Source: Bacteroidaceae bacterium (GTDB lineage: Bacteria > Bacteroidota > Bacteroidia > Bacteroidales > Bacteroidaceae). From it: a stretch of 64,000 bases of DNA. The stretch is taken from contig JAFYQQ010000020.1 of NCBI GenBank assembly GCA_017559845.1, positions 1 to 64,000 of the forward strand. Reading direction: 5' to 3'. The translations under genes were made by a program, and so were the position numbers. Shown here piece after piece: positions 15,847 to 25,939 of the stretch (position 1 is the first letter of the stretch; each line of letters starts with the position of its first letter). Below the pieces are notes generated by a model. That model saw only the letters and a program-made list of their open reading frames with translations, searched no databases and had not been told where the DNA came from.

Positions 15847-17298
15847 ATGAACATTGAACAACTGATAACAAAGAGCAAACCGCTATCAATTATAGGGCAA
15901 GCCGACATTGAGATTAACGGTCTCGAGATAGATTCCCGAAAAATTCTTCCGGGCAAAGCATTCGTTGCAATCCGAGGAACCCAAACAGACGGCCACAACT
16001 TCATTTCCAAAGCCATTGAGTTAGGAGCCACGGCTATTGTCTGTGAACAACTTCCATCTGTTTTGTCAGACAATGTCGTATATATACAATACCAGTCAAC
16101 TGAAGAAGTTGTTGGACAACTGGCCACAAACTTTTATGGAAACCCCACTTCTAAAATCAAATTAGTTGGCGTAACTGGCACAAATGGAAAAACCACCATT
16201 GCCACTCTTCTATATCAGATTTTCAGAAGATTAGGATATAAATGCGGTCTGTGCAGCACCGTATGCAATTACATTGACGGCGCACCGATTCCCACAGAAT
16301 GTACTACCCCTGACCCCATTACACTGAATGCCCTACTGGGAAGAATGGCCGATGAGGGATGCGAATACGCATTCATCGAAGTCAGCAGCCATAGCGTCTC
16401 ACAACATCGTATTGGAGGTTTGACTTTTGCTGGTGGTATTTTTACAAATCTGACACAAGACCACTTGGACTACCACCAGACATTCGAGAACTATCGTGAC
16501 GCCAAAAAAGCATTCTTCGATTCACTGCCGGCAAACGCTTTCGCCATAACCAACACCGATGACAAAAACGGGTTGTTCATGACGCAAAACACAAAGGCTA
16601 GAATAAAAACCTATTCGTTGAAAAATGCTTCTGATTACAAGGCAAAAATCCTTGAAGAAAGTTTTGAGGGCATGAGTTTGGAAATTGACGGGCAAGAGGT
16701 TTTTGTCCAATTTGTTGGCCGATTCAATGCCAGCAACCTTCTTGCCGCATACGGTGCTTTATGCCAGTTAGGCATAGAACCCCGAGAGGCTTTGATACAG
16801 CTCAGTGCCGCAACTCCTGTTAACGGACGTTTTGAAGCGATACGTTCCAAAGAGGGCGTTACGGCCATCGTTGATTACGCACATACCCCTGATGCGTTAG
16901 CCAATGTGCTTTCTACAATAAATGAAGTACTGCGGAACCGCGGAAAATGTTGGACAGTATGCGGCGCTGGCGGAAATCGAGATAAAGGGAAACGCCCGTT
17001 AATGGCACAAGAAACATACAAGCATAGCGACCATGTCATCATAACAAGCGACAATCCAAGATTTGAAGATCCACAAGATATTATCAATGACATGCTTGAA
17101 GGACTTGACAAAGAGCAACGTCGTCATGTGATTTCCATCGTAGACCGAAAAGAAGCCATACGCACTGCCTGCATGATGGCAAAACCCGGCGATGTGATTC
17201 TTGTGGCAGGAAAAGGCCACGAAGATTATCAAATCATACAAGGTACAAAATATCATTTTGATGACCACGAAGTTATTTGCGAGGCTTTTAATTTGTAA
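15847..17298 (+). CDS. murE: UDP-MurNAc-tripeptide synthetase (meso-DAP type)
   Basis: An ATP-dependent ligase adding the third stem residue to UDP-MurNAc-L-Ala-D-Glu. 483 residues with the usual three domains: N-terminal UDP-binding, the ATPase loop '[14 protein letters not shown]' (about 110-123) and the C-terminal ligase domain. The motif DNPR ('[10 protein letters not shown]') that selects meso-diaminopimelate over lysine is present, so the wall should be DAP-type. '[12 protein letters not shown]' and 'GKGHEDYQ' are also family hallmarks. 11 bp before mraY. Confidence 0.97.
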   Translation: MNIEQLITKSKPLSIIGQADIEINGLEIDSRKILPGKAFVAIRGTQTDGHNFISKAIELGATAIVCEQLPSVLSDNVVYIQYQSTEEVVGQLATNFYGNPTSKIKLVGVTGTNGKTTIATLLYQIFRRLGYKCGLCSTVCNYIDGAPIPTECTTPDPITLNALLGRMADEGCEYAFIEVSSHSVSQHRIGGLTFAGGIFTNLTQDHLDYHQTFENYRDAKKAFFDSLPANAFAITNTDDKNGLFMTQNTKARIKTYSLKNASDYKAKILEESFEGMSLEIDGQEVFVQFVGRFNASNLLAAYGALCQLGIEPREALIQLSAATPVNGRFEAIRSKEGVTAIVDYAHTPDALANVLSTINEVLRNRGKCWTVCGAGGNRDKGKRPLMAQETYKHSDHVIITSDNPRFEDPQDIINDMLEGLDKEQRRHVISIVDRKEAIRTACMMAKPGDVILVAGKGHEDYQIIQGTKYHFDDHEVICEAFNL

Positions 17299-17309
17299 CA
17301 TTCACCAAC

Positions 17310-18575
17310 ATGCTATACTATCTTTTTAGATATCTCGAAGAATTTGGAATTCCCGGAAGCGGAATGTGGCAATACATTTCGTTCCGTTCTTTACTCACGC
17401 TCATATTGAGTTTGCTCATATCCATGTGGTTCGGCGAACGATTTATACGCTGGATGAAAGCGCATGGAGGAAACGAAGCCCAGCGCGACGCAAGCATTGA
17501 TCCTTATGGTGTAGAGAAAAAAGGTGTGCCCACAATGGGAGGAATTATCATTGTGGTAGCAACTGTAGTACCCTGTCTTTTATTAGGGCGACTCCGCAAC
17601 ATCTACATGCTCATCATGCTGGTAACTACACTTTGGCTGGCCTTTATCGGTTTCATGGATGATTACATCAAGATGAAAAAGACCAAAGACGGCCTACGCC
17701 CCATATTCAAGCTGGCAGGACAGGCCATTTTAGGCCTCGTGGTCGGACTTACGCTTTGGCTTAGTCCAGATGCGGTTATCCGAGAAAACATCACGACAAA
17801 GAAAGTGGCCGGCACAGAAGTTGTCGTTCACAAAAGCGAACCCGTAAAGAGCACCATAACAACAATTCCGTTTGTCAAGAACAACAATCTCAGTTATGCC
17901 AACATTATGAGTTTCTGCGGCAAGTACAAGAATGCCGCAGGGTGGATTCTGTTTGTCTTTGTCACTACATTCGTTGTGATGGCGGTGAGCAACGGAAGTA
18001 ACATGAATGACGGAATGGACGGAATGTGTGCCGGGAACTCTGCAATCATCGCATTAGCCTTAGGAATACTCGCTTATGTAAGTAGCCACATCCAAATGGC
18101 CAGCTACCTCAACATCATGTTTATACCCGGTTCAGAAGAGCTTGTAATCTTCTTGTGTGCGTTTGTCGGAGCCCTCATCGGTTTTCTTTGGTACAACGCC
18201 TACCCTGCTCAAGTCTTCATGGGCGACACTGGAAGCCTTACCATTGGTGGCATTATCGCCGTTGTGGCAATCATCATACACAAAGAACTGATGCTCCCAA
18301 TTCTCTGTTTTGTGTTCTTTATTGAAAGTGTCAGCGTTATCCTGCAAACCCAATATGCGAAAATGGGAAACAAACGTGGGCAAAAATGGCGTGTATTCAA
18401 ACGGGCACCCATTCATGATGCTTTCAGAATAAAACCAGGCCAACTTCCCGCTGACTTCAAAATTCTCATAAATTGGCCACAAGGATGTTGGTTGGAATCA
18501 AAGATCACAACACGATTTTGGATAATCACCATCATGCTTGCGGCATTGGCTATTGTAACACTGAAAATAAGATAA
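17310..18575 (+). CDS. mraY: Phospho-MurNAc-pentapeptide transferase (lipid I synthase)
   Basis: A polytopic inner-membrane enzyme transferring phospho-MurNAc-pentapeptide to undecaprenyl phosphate. 421 residues, about ten membrane helices. The active-site Asp motifs are present: 'GFMDDYIKM', 'NGSNMNDGMDGMC' and 'FMGDTGSLTIGG'. The early 'YGVEKKGVPTMGG' is the nucleotide-side signature. It is longer than proteobacterial forms because of an insert of about 45 residues after the fourth helix ('ENITTKKVAGTEVVVHKSEP...'), which is usual in Bacteroidetes. Confidence 0.97.
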   Translation: MLYYLFRYLEEFGIPGSGMWQYISFRSLLTLILSLLISMWFGERFIRWMKAHGGNEAQRDASIDPYGVEKKGVPTMGGIIIVVATVVPCLLLGRLRNIYMLIMLVTTLWLAFIGFMDDYIKMKKTKDGLRPIFKLAGQAILGLVVGLTLWLSPDAVIRENITTKKVAGTEVVVHKSEPVKSTITTIPFVKNNNLSYANIMSFCGKYKNAAGWILFVFVTTFVVMAVSNGSNMNDGMDGMCAGNSAIIALALGILAYVSSHIQMASYLNIMFIPGSEELVIFLCAFVGALIGFLWYNAYPAQVFMGDTGSLTIGGIIAVVAIIIHKELMLPILCFVFFIESVSVILQTQYAKMGNKRGQKWRVFKRAPIHDAFRIKPGQLPADFKILINWPQGCWLESKITTRFWIITIMLAALAIVTLKIR

Positions 18576-18583
18576 CAAGATAT

Positions 18584-19921
18584 ATGAAGAAGAGAATCGT
18601 CGTTTTAGGTGCCGGAGAAAGTGGAGTGGGCGCAGCCATCTTGTCCTTAAAGAAAGGATTTGATGTTTTTGTCAGCGACATGGGCCCCATTAAACCCCGA
18701 TATAAAGACATGCTTAACCAGCATGGCATTACGTGGGAAGAAAAGCAACACACTCGCGAATACATTCTGAATGCCGATGAAGTGGTAAAAAGTCCGGGTA
18801 TTCCAGACAAATCCCCCATAATCGTTGAAATAAAAGCGGCAGGAATCCCTATTATCAGCGAAATTGAACTTGCCGGACGATATACGAATGCCAAAATGAT
18901 TTGTATCACCGGCTCAAACGGAAAGACCACCACAACAAGCCTCATTTACCACATCTTTAAAAATGCTGGTTACAATGTCGGACTTGCCGGAAACATCGGG
19001 CATAGTTTGGCACTACAAATAGCAGAGGGTAGAGATTACGACTACTACATCATAGAGCTTAGCAGTTTCCAACTGGATAACATGTATGAGTTCCGGGCAA
19101 ACATTGCCATTTTGCTTAACATAACGCCCGACCATTTGGACCGTTATGACTATGACATGCAGAACTATACTGATTCCAAAATGCGCATTTTGCAAAACCA
19201 GACAGAAGACGACACCCTCGTCTACTGGGCAGATGACCCCATTATCAAGAAGGAATTGGAGAAATATGGTATCAAGGCTCAAAAATGCCCATTCAGCATT
19301 TTAGAAAAAAATGGGATGATTGGCTATATTGAGGACAAACAATACGTCATTGAACGCCCCACTCCTTTCAACATGGAACAGGAAGAATTGAGTCTAACCG
19401 GCAAACATAACTTATACAATAGCCTTGCTGCCGGCATAGCTGCACATATCAGCGGCATCAAAGACGAATCGTTACGTAAAAGCCTGAGTAGTTTTGAGGG
19501 TGTTGAACACCGCTTGGAAAAAGTTGCCCGTGTGGGTGGCGTACAATATATAAATGACTCCAAGGCTACCAATGTAGATGCATGCTGGTATGCTCTTGAT
19601 AGCATGACTTCTCCAACCATTCTTATTATAGGTGGTCTGGACAAAGGGAACGATTACGATGCAATTATTCCGCTTATAAAAGAAAAATGCGCCGGACTTG
19701 TATATTTGGGAGCAGACAATAGCAAACTCCATGCCACATTTGACAAATTAGAAATTCCCGTTGCGGATACACACAGCATGGAAGAGTGTATAGAAGCCTG
19801 CCGACAAATGGCAAAGCCTGGATACAATGTATTATTAAGCCCTTGCTGTGCCAGCTTCGACTTATTCAAAAACATGGAAGACCGAGGTGAGCAGTTTAAA
19901 GATTTGGTTAGAAAGTTATAA
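18584..19921 (+). CDS. murD: UDP-MurNAc-L-alanine:D-glutamate ligase
   Basis: An ATP-dependent ligase that adds D-Glu to UDP-MurNAc-L-Ala. About 445 residues. The start at 18584 (MKKRIVVLGAGESGVGAA) gives the proper Rossmann N-terminus; an upstream in-frame start at 18473 would overlap mraY and adds unrelated residues. The P-loop is 'ITGSNGKTTTTSL'. 'IIELSSFQLDNM', 'NITPDHLDRYDYDMQNY' and 'INDSKATNVDACWYAL' are conserved Mur ligase blocks, the last with the catalytic Lys region. 8 bp after mraY. Confidence 0.97.
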   Translation: MKKRIVVLGAGESGVGAAILSLKKGFDVFVSDMGPIKPRYKDMLNQHGITWEEKQHTREYILNADEVVKSPGIPDKSPIIVEIKAAGIPIISEIELAGRYTNAKMICITGSNGKTTTTSLIYHIFKNAGYNVGLAGNIGHSLALQIAEGRDYDYYIIELSSFQLDNMYEFRANIAILLNITPDHLDRYDYDMQNYTDSKMRILQNQTEDDTLVYWADDPIIKKELEKYGIKAQKCPFSILEKNGMIGYIEDKQYVIERPTPFNMEQEELSLTGKHNLYNSLAAGIAAHISGIKDESLRKSLSSFEGVEHRLEKVARVGGVQYINDSKATNVDACWYALDSMTSPTILIIGGLDKGNDYDAIIPLIKEKCAGLVYLGADNSKLHATFDKLEIPVADTHSMEECIEACRQMAKPGYNVLLSPCCASFDLFKNMEDRGEQFKDLVRKL

Positions 19922-19951
19922 ATATTAAGAAAACAGCATAAGAAAACAAAT

Positions 19952-21223
19952 ATGACATTCAGCCGACAAACATTTGCCGAAAAAGGAATACTACAAGGCG
20001 ATACGGTAGTATGGATGATATTCATATTCCTCTGTCTCACTTCCATCATCGAAGTGTACAGTGCTTGTAGCACCATGAGCTATGAATCCGGAAGATATTG
20101 GGCACCAGTCGTAGAACACGGAGCCTATGTATTAATGGGTTTTATCTTAACATGGGTCATACACCTCATTCCTTTCAGGCATTTCAAAATCCTTTCTGTC
20201 TTAGGACTACATTTCTTTGCATACCCGTTATTGGTCATGGCTCTTTTTACTGCAAAGATCAATGACGCGGGCAGATGGGTTACCATTGGTGGAAAAACCA
20301 TTCAGCCTTCTGAGTTTGCAAAAATTGCGCTTGTTGGGTTTGTCGCATTTGTTCTTGCCAGTTTCCGCAATGAGAAAGGTGTCAGCGAAAAGGCATTCAG
20401 GCTTGTTGCTTTGGAAATACTGGTAACACTCTGTCTCATTGTAACAGAAAACGCATCAACAGCTGGCATTATATTTTTAGTGATGTTAGGCATATTGTTC
20501 TATGCACAAGCGCCTAAAAAATATCTAGCTTGGATTGTTGGTGCGATGCTGGCTGGCGGTATTGCTATTGCTACAGCACTGACGCTTATCAACGATGAAG
20601 CATTAGCGAAAATGGATGTGTCTGAAAATCCCATACTCCACCGTGTCCCCACTTGGGTAAACCGAGTAAAAGGGTATGAACGTCCAGCAGACCCAAAAGA
20701 TTACAACATACACGACAATCTTCAGGTTACCCATGCAAAAATTGCAATTGCCACTTGTGGGATAACAGGAAAAGGGCCTGGAAATTCAGTAGAGCGCGAC
20801 TATCTTCCACAAGCCTATTCCGATTTCATCTATGCCATCATCATTGAGGAAGGTGGTATATTCTTGGGTGTTTTCGTGATGTCATTATACCTGCTACTTA
20901 TGTGGCGAGCCATGAAAATCGCCAAAAACAGCAAGTCTCTTTTTGCCGCCTATCTGGTCATGGGGCTAGCTTTAATGATGGTTGTACAAGCCATGATTAA
21001 CATGGCTGTTGCCGTTGGTGCATTTCCAGTAACAGGACAGCCCCTTCCATTGATTAGCCGTGGAGGAACATCGACATTTGTTAATTGTGCATACATCGGA
21101 ATGATACTTAGCGTCAGCCATTACGGCAAAAAGAAGAAGAAAAGGAAAGACAATCCCGTCATGCCAAATGAAGCTGAACAAACAGAGGCTGTTATTTTAG
21201 TAGAAGAAAAACAAAAGTTATAA
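19952..21223 (+). CDS. ftsW: Septal peptidoglycan glycosyltransferase FtsW (SEDS)
   Basis: A SEDS-family membrane protein of 423 residues with about ten helices that polymerises lipid II at the septum together with the FtsI-type PBP encoded upstream. Signatures include 'WVTIGGKTIQPSEFAKIAL', 'GITGKGPGNSVERDYLPQAYSDFIYAIIIEEGG' (periplasmic loop) and 'TGQPLPLISRGGTSTFVNCAYIGMILSVS'. The C-terminal tail is Lys-rich then acidic. The position between murD and murG is the classical dcw order. Confidence 0.96.
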   Translation: MTFSRQTFAEKGILQGDTVVWMIFIFLCLTSIIEVYSACSTMSYESGRYWAPVVEHGAYVLMGFILTWVIHLIPFRHFKILSVLGLHFFAYPLLVMALFTAKINDAGRWVTIGGKTIQPSEFAKIALVGFVAFVLASFRNEKGVSEKAFRLVALEILVTLCLIVTENASTAGIIFLVMLGILFYAQAPKKYLAWIVGAMLAGGIAIATALTLINDEALAKMDVSENPILHRVPTWVNRVKGYERPADPKDYNIHDNLQVTHAKIAIATCGITGKGPGNSVERDYLPQAYSDFIYAIIIEEGGIFLGVFVMSLYLLLMWRAMKIAKNSKSLFAAYLVMGLALMMVVQAMINMAVAVGAFPVTGQPLPLISRGGTSTFVNCAYIGMILSVSHYGKKKKKRKDNPVMPNEAEQTEAVILVEEKQKL

Positions 21224-21237
21224 TAGGAATAATCATA

Positions 21238-22356
21238 ATGCAAGAACTGCGAGTCATCATAAGTGGAGGAGGCACGGGAGGTCACATTTTCCCTGCTATC
21301 AGCATAGCCAATGCTTTAAAAGAATTGCGCCCTAACACGCAGATTCTTTTTATCGGAGCCAAAGACCGCATGGAAATGCAACGCATTCCGGCTGCCGGTT
21401 ACGACATTGTCGGCTTACCGATTCGCGGACTTATACGTCCGTTATGGAAACCTGGCAATATCGGCATTTTGTTCGATTTCATCAAAAGTAAACATTTGGC
21501 AAAGAAATACATCAAAAAGTTCCGACCAAATGTAGCCGTTGGTGTTGGAGGTTATGCCAGTTCTGCAACATTAAATGCTGCATACGAATTAGGAATTCCT
21601 TGTCTAATACAAGAGCAAAACAGCTTTGCTGGGCTTACCAACAAATCATTGGCACAAAAGGCTAAAAAAATATGTGTGGCCTACGAAGGAATGGATCGTT
21701 TCTTTCCAAAAGAGAACATCATGCTCACGGGCAATCCAGTGCGTCAGAATTTACTCAATGGGAACCTTATTGTTGAAGAATGCCGTAAAAACTTTGGACT
21801 CAGCCCTGAGTTACCAACGCTTTTGATTATTGGCGGAAGCCTGGGAGCGCGCACAATCAATGAGAGCATACTTTCTCATTATGAAGAGATTTCACAGGCT
21901 CCTATTCAAGTCATTTGGCAAACCGGTGGTTACTATTACGAACATATAAAAAAGGAAATCAGCAAAAAATCTCCTGCCTCTAACATTGTGGTAAAAGATT
22001 TCATTTCCAATATGGATCAAGCATATAAAGCTGCGGATCTTGTCGTCTCCAGAGCCGGAGCAAGTAGTATTAGCGAACTATGCCTTTTGGGCAAACCATC
22101 CATATTAGTTCCAAGTCCTAATGTGGCAGAAGACCATCAAACGCATAACGCCATGGCATTGGTCAATCAAAATGCAGCTTTAATGGTACGCGATGTTGAA
22201 GCCAACCAAAAACTGGTTGCAATTGCCTTGGAGACTTTGCAGAACAACACATTACTCTGCACGCTTGGACAAAATGCCAGCAAAATGGCATACAAAGATT
22301 CGGCATTGACAATCGCAAAAGAAGTGATAAAATTGGCACAAGAGAACAACAAATAA
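21238..22356 (+). CDS. murG: Lipid II synthase MurG (GlcNAc transferase)
   Basis: A GT28 enzyme adding GlcNAc from UDP-GlcNAc to lipid I on the inner face of the membrane. 372 residues. N-terminal 'ISGGGTGGHIFPAISIANAL' and 'VGVGGYASSATLNAAYELGIPCLIQEQNSFAGLTNK' are the acceptor side. 'IIGGSLGARTINESI' and 'VVSRAGASSISELCLLGKPSILVPSPNVAEDHQ' form the UDP-GlcNAc site. 14 bp after ftsW. Confidence 0.97.
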   Translation: MQELRVIISGGGTGGHIFPAISIANALKELRPNTQILFIGAKDRMEMQRIPAAGYDIVGLPIRGLIRPLWKPGNIGILFDFIKSKHLAKKYIKKFRPNVAVGVGGYASSATLNAAYELGIPCLIQEQNSFAGLTNKSLAQKAKKICVAYEGMDRFFPKENIMLTGNPVRQNLLNGNLIVEECRKNFGLSPELPTLLIIGGSLGARTINESILSHYEEISQAPIQVIWQTGGYYYEHIKKEISKKSPASNIVVKDFISNMDQAYKAADLVVSRAGASSISELCLLGKPSILVPSPNVAEDHQTHNAMALVNQNAALMVRDVEANQKLVAIALETLQNNTLLCTLGQNASKMAYKDSALTIAKEVIKLAQENNK

Positions 22357-22369
22357 AAAAGGGTAAAGG

Positions 22370-23749
22370 ATGAAGTTAAAAGATATAAAGGCGGTATATT
22401 TCGTGGGTATTGGAGGTATTGGCATGAGCGCCATTGCCCGTTATTTCTTGCATAGAGGTGCAACAGTGGGCGGATACGACAAGACCCCAAGCGAACTCAC
22501 ACGGAAATTACAAGAAGAGGGAGCGCTGATTCATTACGAAGAGAACGTATCTCTAATTCCTGAAATCTGCAAGAATGCAGAAAATTGTCTCGTTATTTAT
22601 ACTCCCGCCATTCCTTCTTGTCATCAAGAATTGATATATTTTCAAGAAAATGGCTTTACCATTCAAAAAAGGGCACAGGTATTAGGTACACTTACTCAGT
22701 CTCTGCATGGACTTTGTGTTGCCGGCACACACGGAAAAACAACAACAAGCAGCATGGCGGCTCACCTTCTACACCAAAGCCATGTTGACTGTAACGCTTT
22801 TTTGGGAGGCATTACCAAAAACTATGGCACCAACTACATCCTCAGCACAAAAAGCCCATATGTCGTTATCGAAGCAGATGAATTTGACCGTTCATATCAC
22901 TGGCTTTCGCCATATGCTACCGTCATTACATCTACTGATGCAGACCATCTTGACATATATGAATCAGAAGAAGCATACCTGGAAAGTTTCCGCCATTATA
23001 CAAGCCTTATTCGCCCTGATGGTTTTTTAATCCTTCACACAGGGCTTAAGATGAAGCCTGACACCCAAGAAGGTGTAACCACCTACACTTATGGTCGTGA
23101 GGATGGCGATTTCCACGCTGAAAACATTCAAATTGGAAATGGTGAAATCACCTTTGATTTAGTTTCACCTTTGGGTAATATTCCGAATATACGTCTGGGG
23201 GTTCCGTTAAGCATCAACATTGAAAATGGAATTGCAGCAATGGCGTTGGCTCAAATTGCCGGAGCCACCACAGAAGAAATCCTGACAGGAATGGCCACTT
23301 TTAACGGAGTTGGTCGCAGATTCGATTTCCATGTCAAAACAGACCGTATAGCATACTTAAGCGACTATGCCCATCATCCAGTCGAGATTCGCCAAAGCAT
23401 ACTGAGCATCAAGGAACTTTATAAAGACAAACATATAAAGGCCATTTTCCAGCCTCATCTGTATACACGCACTCGGGATTTCTATCAGGAATTCGCCGAC
23501 GCGCTTTCACTTCTCGATGATGTTGTAATACTGGACATCTACCCTGCCCGCGAACTTCCCATTCCCGGAGTTAGCAGTGAACTTATATTCAACAATCTGA
23601 AGCCTGGCATAAAACGTCAGATGTGCCACAAGGAAGACCTGCCTGCCCTCATTGAGAACAGCACTTTTGACGTGCTTGTCACTCTTGGAGCCGGAGATAT
23701 TGAAGACTATGCCACACGCATACAGGAAATAGTGAATAAAAAAGTATGA
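22370..23749 (+). CDS. murC: UDP-MurNAc:L-alanine ligase
   Basis: An ATP-dependent ligase that puts the first stem amino acid, L-Ala, on UDP-MurNAc. 459 residues with three domains: N-terminal 'VYFVGIGGIGMSAIARYFLHRG', P-loop 'AGTHGKTTTSSMAAHLL' and C-terminal 'YLSDYAHHPVEIRQSI' with 'FQPHLYTRTRDFYQEFADAL'. Its stop overlaps the ftsQ start by 4 bp, indicating coupled translation. Confidence 0.97.
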   Translation: MKLKDIKAVYFVGIGGIGMSAIARYFLHRGATVGGYDKTPSELTRKLQEEGALIHYEENVSLIPEICKNAENCLVIYTPAIPSCHQELIYFQENGFTIQKRAQVLGTLTQSLHGLCVAGTHGKTTTSSMAAHLLHQSHVDCNAFLGGITKNYGTNYILSTKSPYVVIEADEFDRSYHWLSPYATVITSTDADHLDIYESEEAYLESFRHYTSLIRPDGFLILHTGLKMKPDTQEGVTTYTYGREDGDFHAENIQIGNGEITFDLVSPLGNIPNIRLGVPLSINIENGIAAMALAQIAGATTEEILTGMATFNGVGRRFDFHVKTDRIAYLSDYAHHPVEIRQSILSIKELYKDKHIKAIFQPHLYTRTRDFYQEFADALSLLDDVVILDIYPARELPIPGVSSELIFNNLKPGIKRQMCHKEDLPALIENSTFDVLVTLGAGDIEDYATRIQEIVNKKV

Positions 23750-24489
23750 AAACAATCATCAAAATTCTGCTTATAGGTCTTTTCATGGGCTATCTCGTCT
23801 TTGCCGTCACCAAACTACATAGTCCGGCAGAAGAACGAGTCTGCTCCGCATTGAACATCAGCATAGACAACAACTCCACATATGATTTTGTGGACAGTGA
23901 CTATGTGCAATCTGTTTTGAAAAAAGAAAAGATTTCACTTGAAGGAGAAAAGCTGGGCAATATCAATCTTGAAGAGATAGAAAATTGTCTGGAAGATAAT
24001 CCTTATATTGACAGTGCCGAATGTTATCACTCAGACCGTGGTACACTCTGCATCAATGTCACACCACAAAAGCCTATCCTGATGGTAATGGCTGAAAACG
24101 GCGAGCAATACTATCTGGACAAAGAAGGAGCGACCATGCCACTCGACAAATTCAACCTGCAATTGTGTGTGGCTACAGGCAACATCACACCACAGTTTGC
24201 CAAACAGCATCTACTTCCCCTTGCCTATTATATTTATGGTAGCCCTTTCTGGAGTGAACAAATTGAACAGATCCACGTCTTTTCTCAAGACAACATAACA
24301 CTATACCCCAGAGTCGGAAATCACACCATTGTATTAGGAGACTCCAGGAACTTTGAAGACAAGCTCAACCGTATGCTTCTCTTTTATGAGAAAGGACTCC
24401 CACAAGTGGGATGGAACCGGTATGAAAGCATAAATTTAGCATATAAAGGACAAATTGTCTGCAAAAAACGCAATAACAAAAACAAATAG
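23746..24489 (+). CDS. ftsQ: Cell division protein FtsQ (DivIB)
   Basis: A 247-residue bitopic protein with a short cytoplasmic start, one membrane helix (IIKILLIGLFMGYLVFAV, about 4-21), then a POTRA-like domain ('GNINLEEIENCLEDNPYIDSAECYHSDRGTLCINVTPQKPILMV') and the FtsQ beta domain ending near 'SINLAYKGQIVCKKR'. It links early and late divisome proteins in the periplasm. Sequence is divergent, as usual outside Proteobacteria, but position between murC and ftsA and the topology are decisive. Confidence 0.92.
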   Translation: MKTIIKILLIGLFMGYLVFAVTKLHSPAEERVCSALNISIDNNSTYDFVDSDYVQSVLKKEKISLEGEKLGNINLEEIENCLEDNPYIDSAECYHSDRGTLCINVTPQKPILMVMAENGEQYYLDKEGATMPLDKFNLQLCVATGNITPQFAKQHLLPLAYYIYGSPFWSEQIEQIHVFSQDNITLYPRVGNHTIVLGDSRNFEDKLNRMLLFYEKGLPQVGWNRYESINLAYKGQIVCKKRNNKNK

Positions 24490-24491
24490 AT

Positions 24492-25874
24492 ATGGGAGCA
24501 GCAAAAGACATTATCGTAGCCGTGGAATTGGGTTCTTCCGCCATCCGGGCTATTGCCGGCAAACGCCAGCCGGACGGGACACTGCAAATTCTGGCAGTAT
24601 CACAAGAAGAAAACAACAATTGTATCCGCAATGGTATTATAGACAATCTTGACAAGACGTCTTCAGCCATCTCTCGTGTCATAAAACAACTTGACGACAA
24701 GTTAAACATTCAAACGAAAAAGATATATATCGGACTTTCGGGACAATCGTTACACACAGTTAAGAATACGGTAATCCGCAGTTTTGAAACAAAGACGCTC
24801 ATTACCAACAGCATGATTGAGTCGCTGAAAGACATCAATAAAGGCACCATTTATCCTGATGCCAAGATGTTTGAAGCCATACCCCAAGAATACAATGTGG
24901 GTTACCGTACCACTTCCGACCCCGTAGGTCTGCAAAGCAATGTGCTTGAAGCATGCTTTGCCAATGTCATCGCACGAACGAGCCTCAGCGAAAATATTGA
25001 GCGGTGTGTACAGAATGCATCTTTGGAAGTTGCCGATATTTTCATCTCTCCAATCTGCCTATCCGAAGCATTGCTGCAAAACAACGACAAGCGTTCTGGT
25101 TGCGCTTTGGTTGACATCGGTGCAGACACCACCACCATTGTCATCTACACCAACAACATCATGCGCAGTCTTACTGTCATTCCTCTGGGAGGAAGCAATG
25201 TGACAAGCGACATCGCCAGTCAGAACATTGAACTCGATGAGGCTGAAGAGCTGAAACTAAAATACGGAAGCGCATTGCACGAAGAAGATGAGAACAAACA
25301 AAACAATCCTATTACCATCAGCCATGGCCGTCAGATTGACGAACATCTTCTGCAAGACATCATTGAGGCACGCTACGAAGAGATTCTGCTCAACGCATGG
25401 AGTCGCATAAAAGAATATAGCGACAAACTGCTTTCAGGCATCACCTTTACCGGAGGTGCTTCACGTATTGCAAATTTAAAAGAGGCATTTGAAAAACTCA
25501 CGAACTTCGAACATCAAATTCGCATTGCCAAAGGATTGCCAACCAGCATTTCCATCGCAAATGATGTTCGAATAGATACACAGGACACATTATATACACT
25601 TATGGCCTTGGCCATTTGTGGAGAACCCGTATGCGCAGGTGATCCTCCAACAGAACCTGAACCCGTACAGGCTGAGATAGATTTCGCCATCGAGCAAGAA
25701 AAGGATAACACAGACATTCAAACGCCTATTGAAGAGCCCGAAGAAACAGAGACACAGGACAAAGAGGAAGAAAAGCAAAAGAAAGAACGCAAGAAGTCAA
25801 TCTCATTTGCAGAAAAATGCAAGAAGGCTTGGGATAAAATTAATGAAATGCTTTCGGAACCCGAAGATGAATGA
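24492..25874 (+). CDS. ftsA: Cell division protein FtsA
   Basis: An actin-like ATPase that tethers FtsZ filaments to the membrane. 460 residues. The actin-fold signatures are 'IIVAVELGSSAIRAIAGKR' (phosphate 1), 'CALVDIGADTTTIVIYTNN' (phosphate 2) and 'GITFTGGASRIANLKEAFEK' (adenosine). The C-terminus is an acidic/basic linker ('EETETQDKEEEKQKKERKK') then an amphipathic segment 'FAEKCKKAWDKINEML', the likely membrane-targeting helix. 2 bp after ftsQ. Confidence 0.96.
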   Translation: MGAAKDIIVAVELGSSAIRAIAGKRQPDGTLQILAVSQEENNNCIRNGIIDNLDKTSSAISRVIKQLDDKLNIQTKKIYIGLSGQSLHTVKNTVIRSFETKTLITNSMIESLKDINKGTIYPDAKMFEAIPQEYNVGYRTTSDPVGLQSNVLEACFANVIARTSLSENIERCVQNASLEVADIFISPICLSEALLQNNDKRSGCALVDIGADTTTIVIYTNNIMRSLTVIPLGGSNVTSDIASQNIELDEAEELKLKYGSALHEEDENKQNNPITISHGRQIDEHLLQDIIEARYEEILLNAWSRIKEYSDKLLSGITFTGGASRIANLKEAFEKLTNFEHQIRIAKGLPTSISIANDVRIDTQDTLYTLMALAICGEPVCAGDPPTEPEPVQAEIDFAIEQEKDNTDIQTPIEEPEETETQDKEEEKQKKERKKSISFAEKCKKAWDKINEMLSEPEDE

Positions 25875-25939
25875 GCCTAACGTGCGTACATTATAATATA
25901 TAATAACACTTTATACGAACCCTTACAAAACAAGATACA

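Noticed and set aside
18473-18583. Upstream start for murD overlapping mraY
   Set aside because: The extra 37 residues do not resemble MurD. The Rossmann start MKKRIVVLGAGESGVG begins at 18584.
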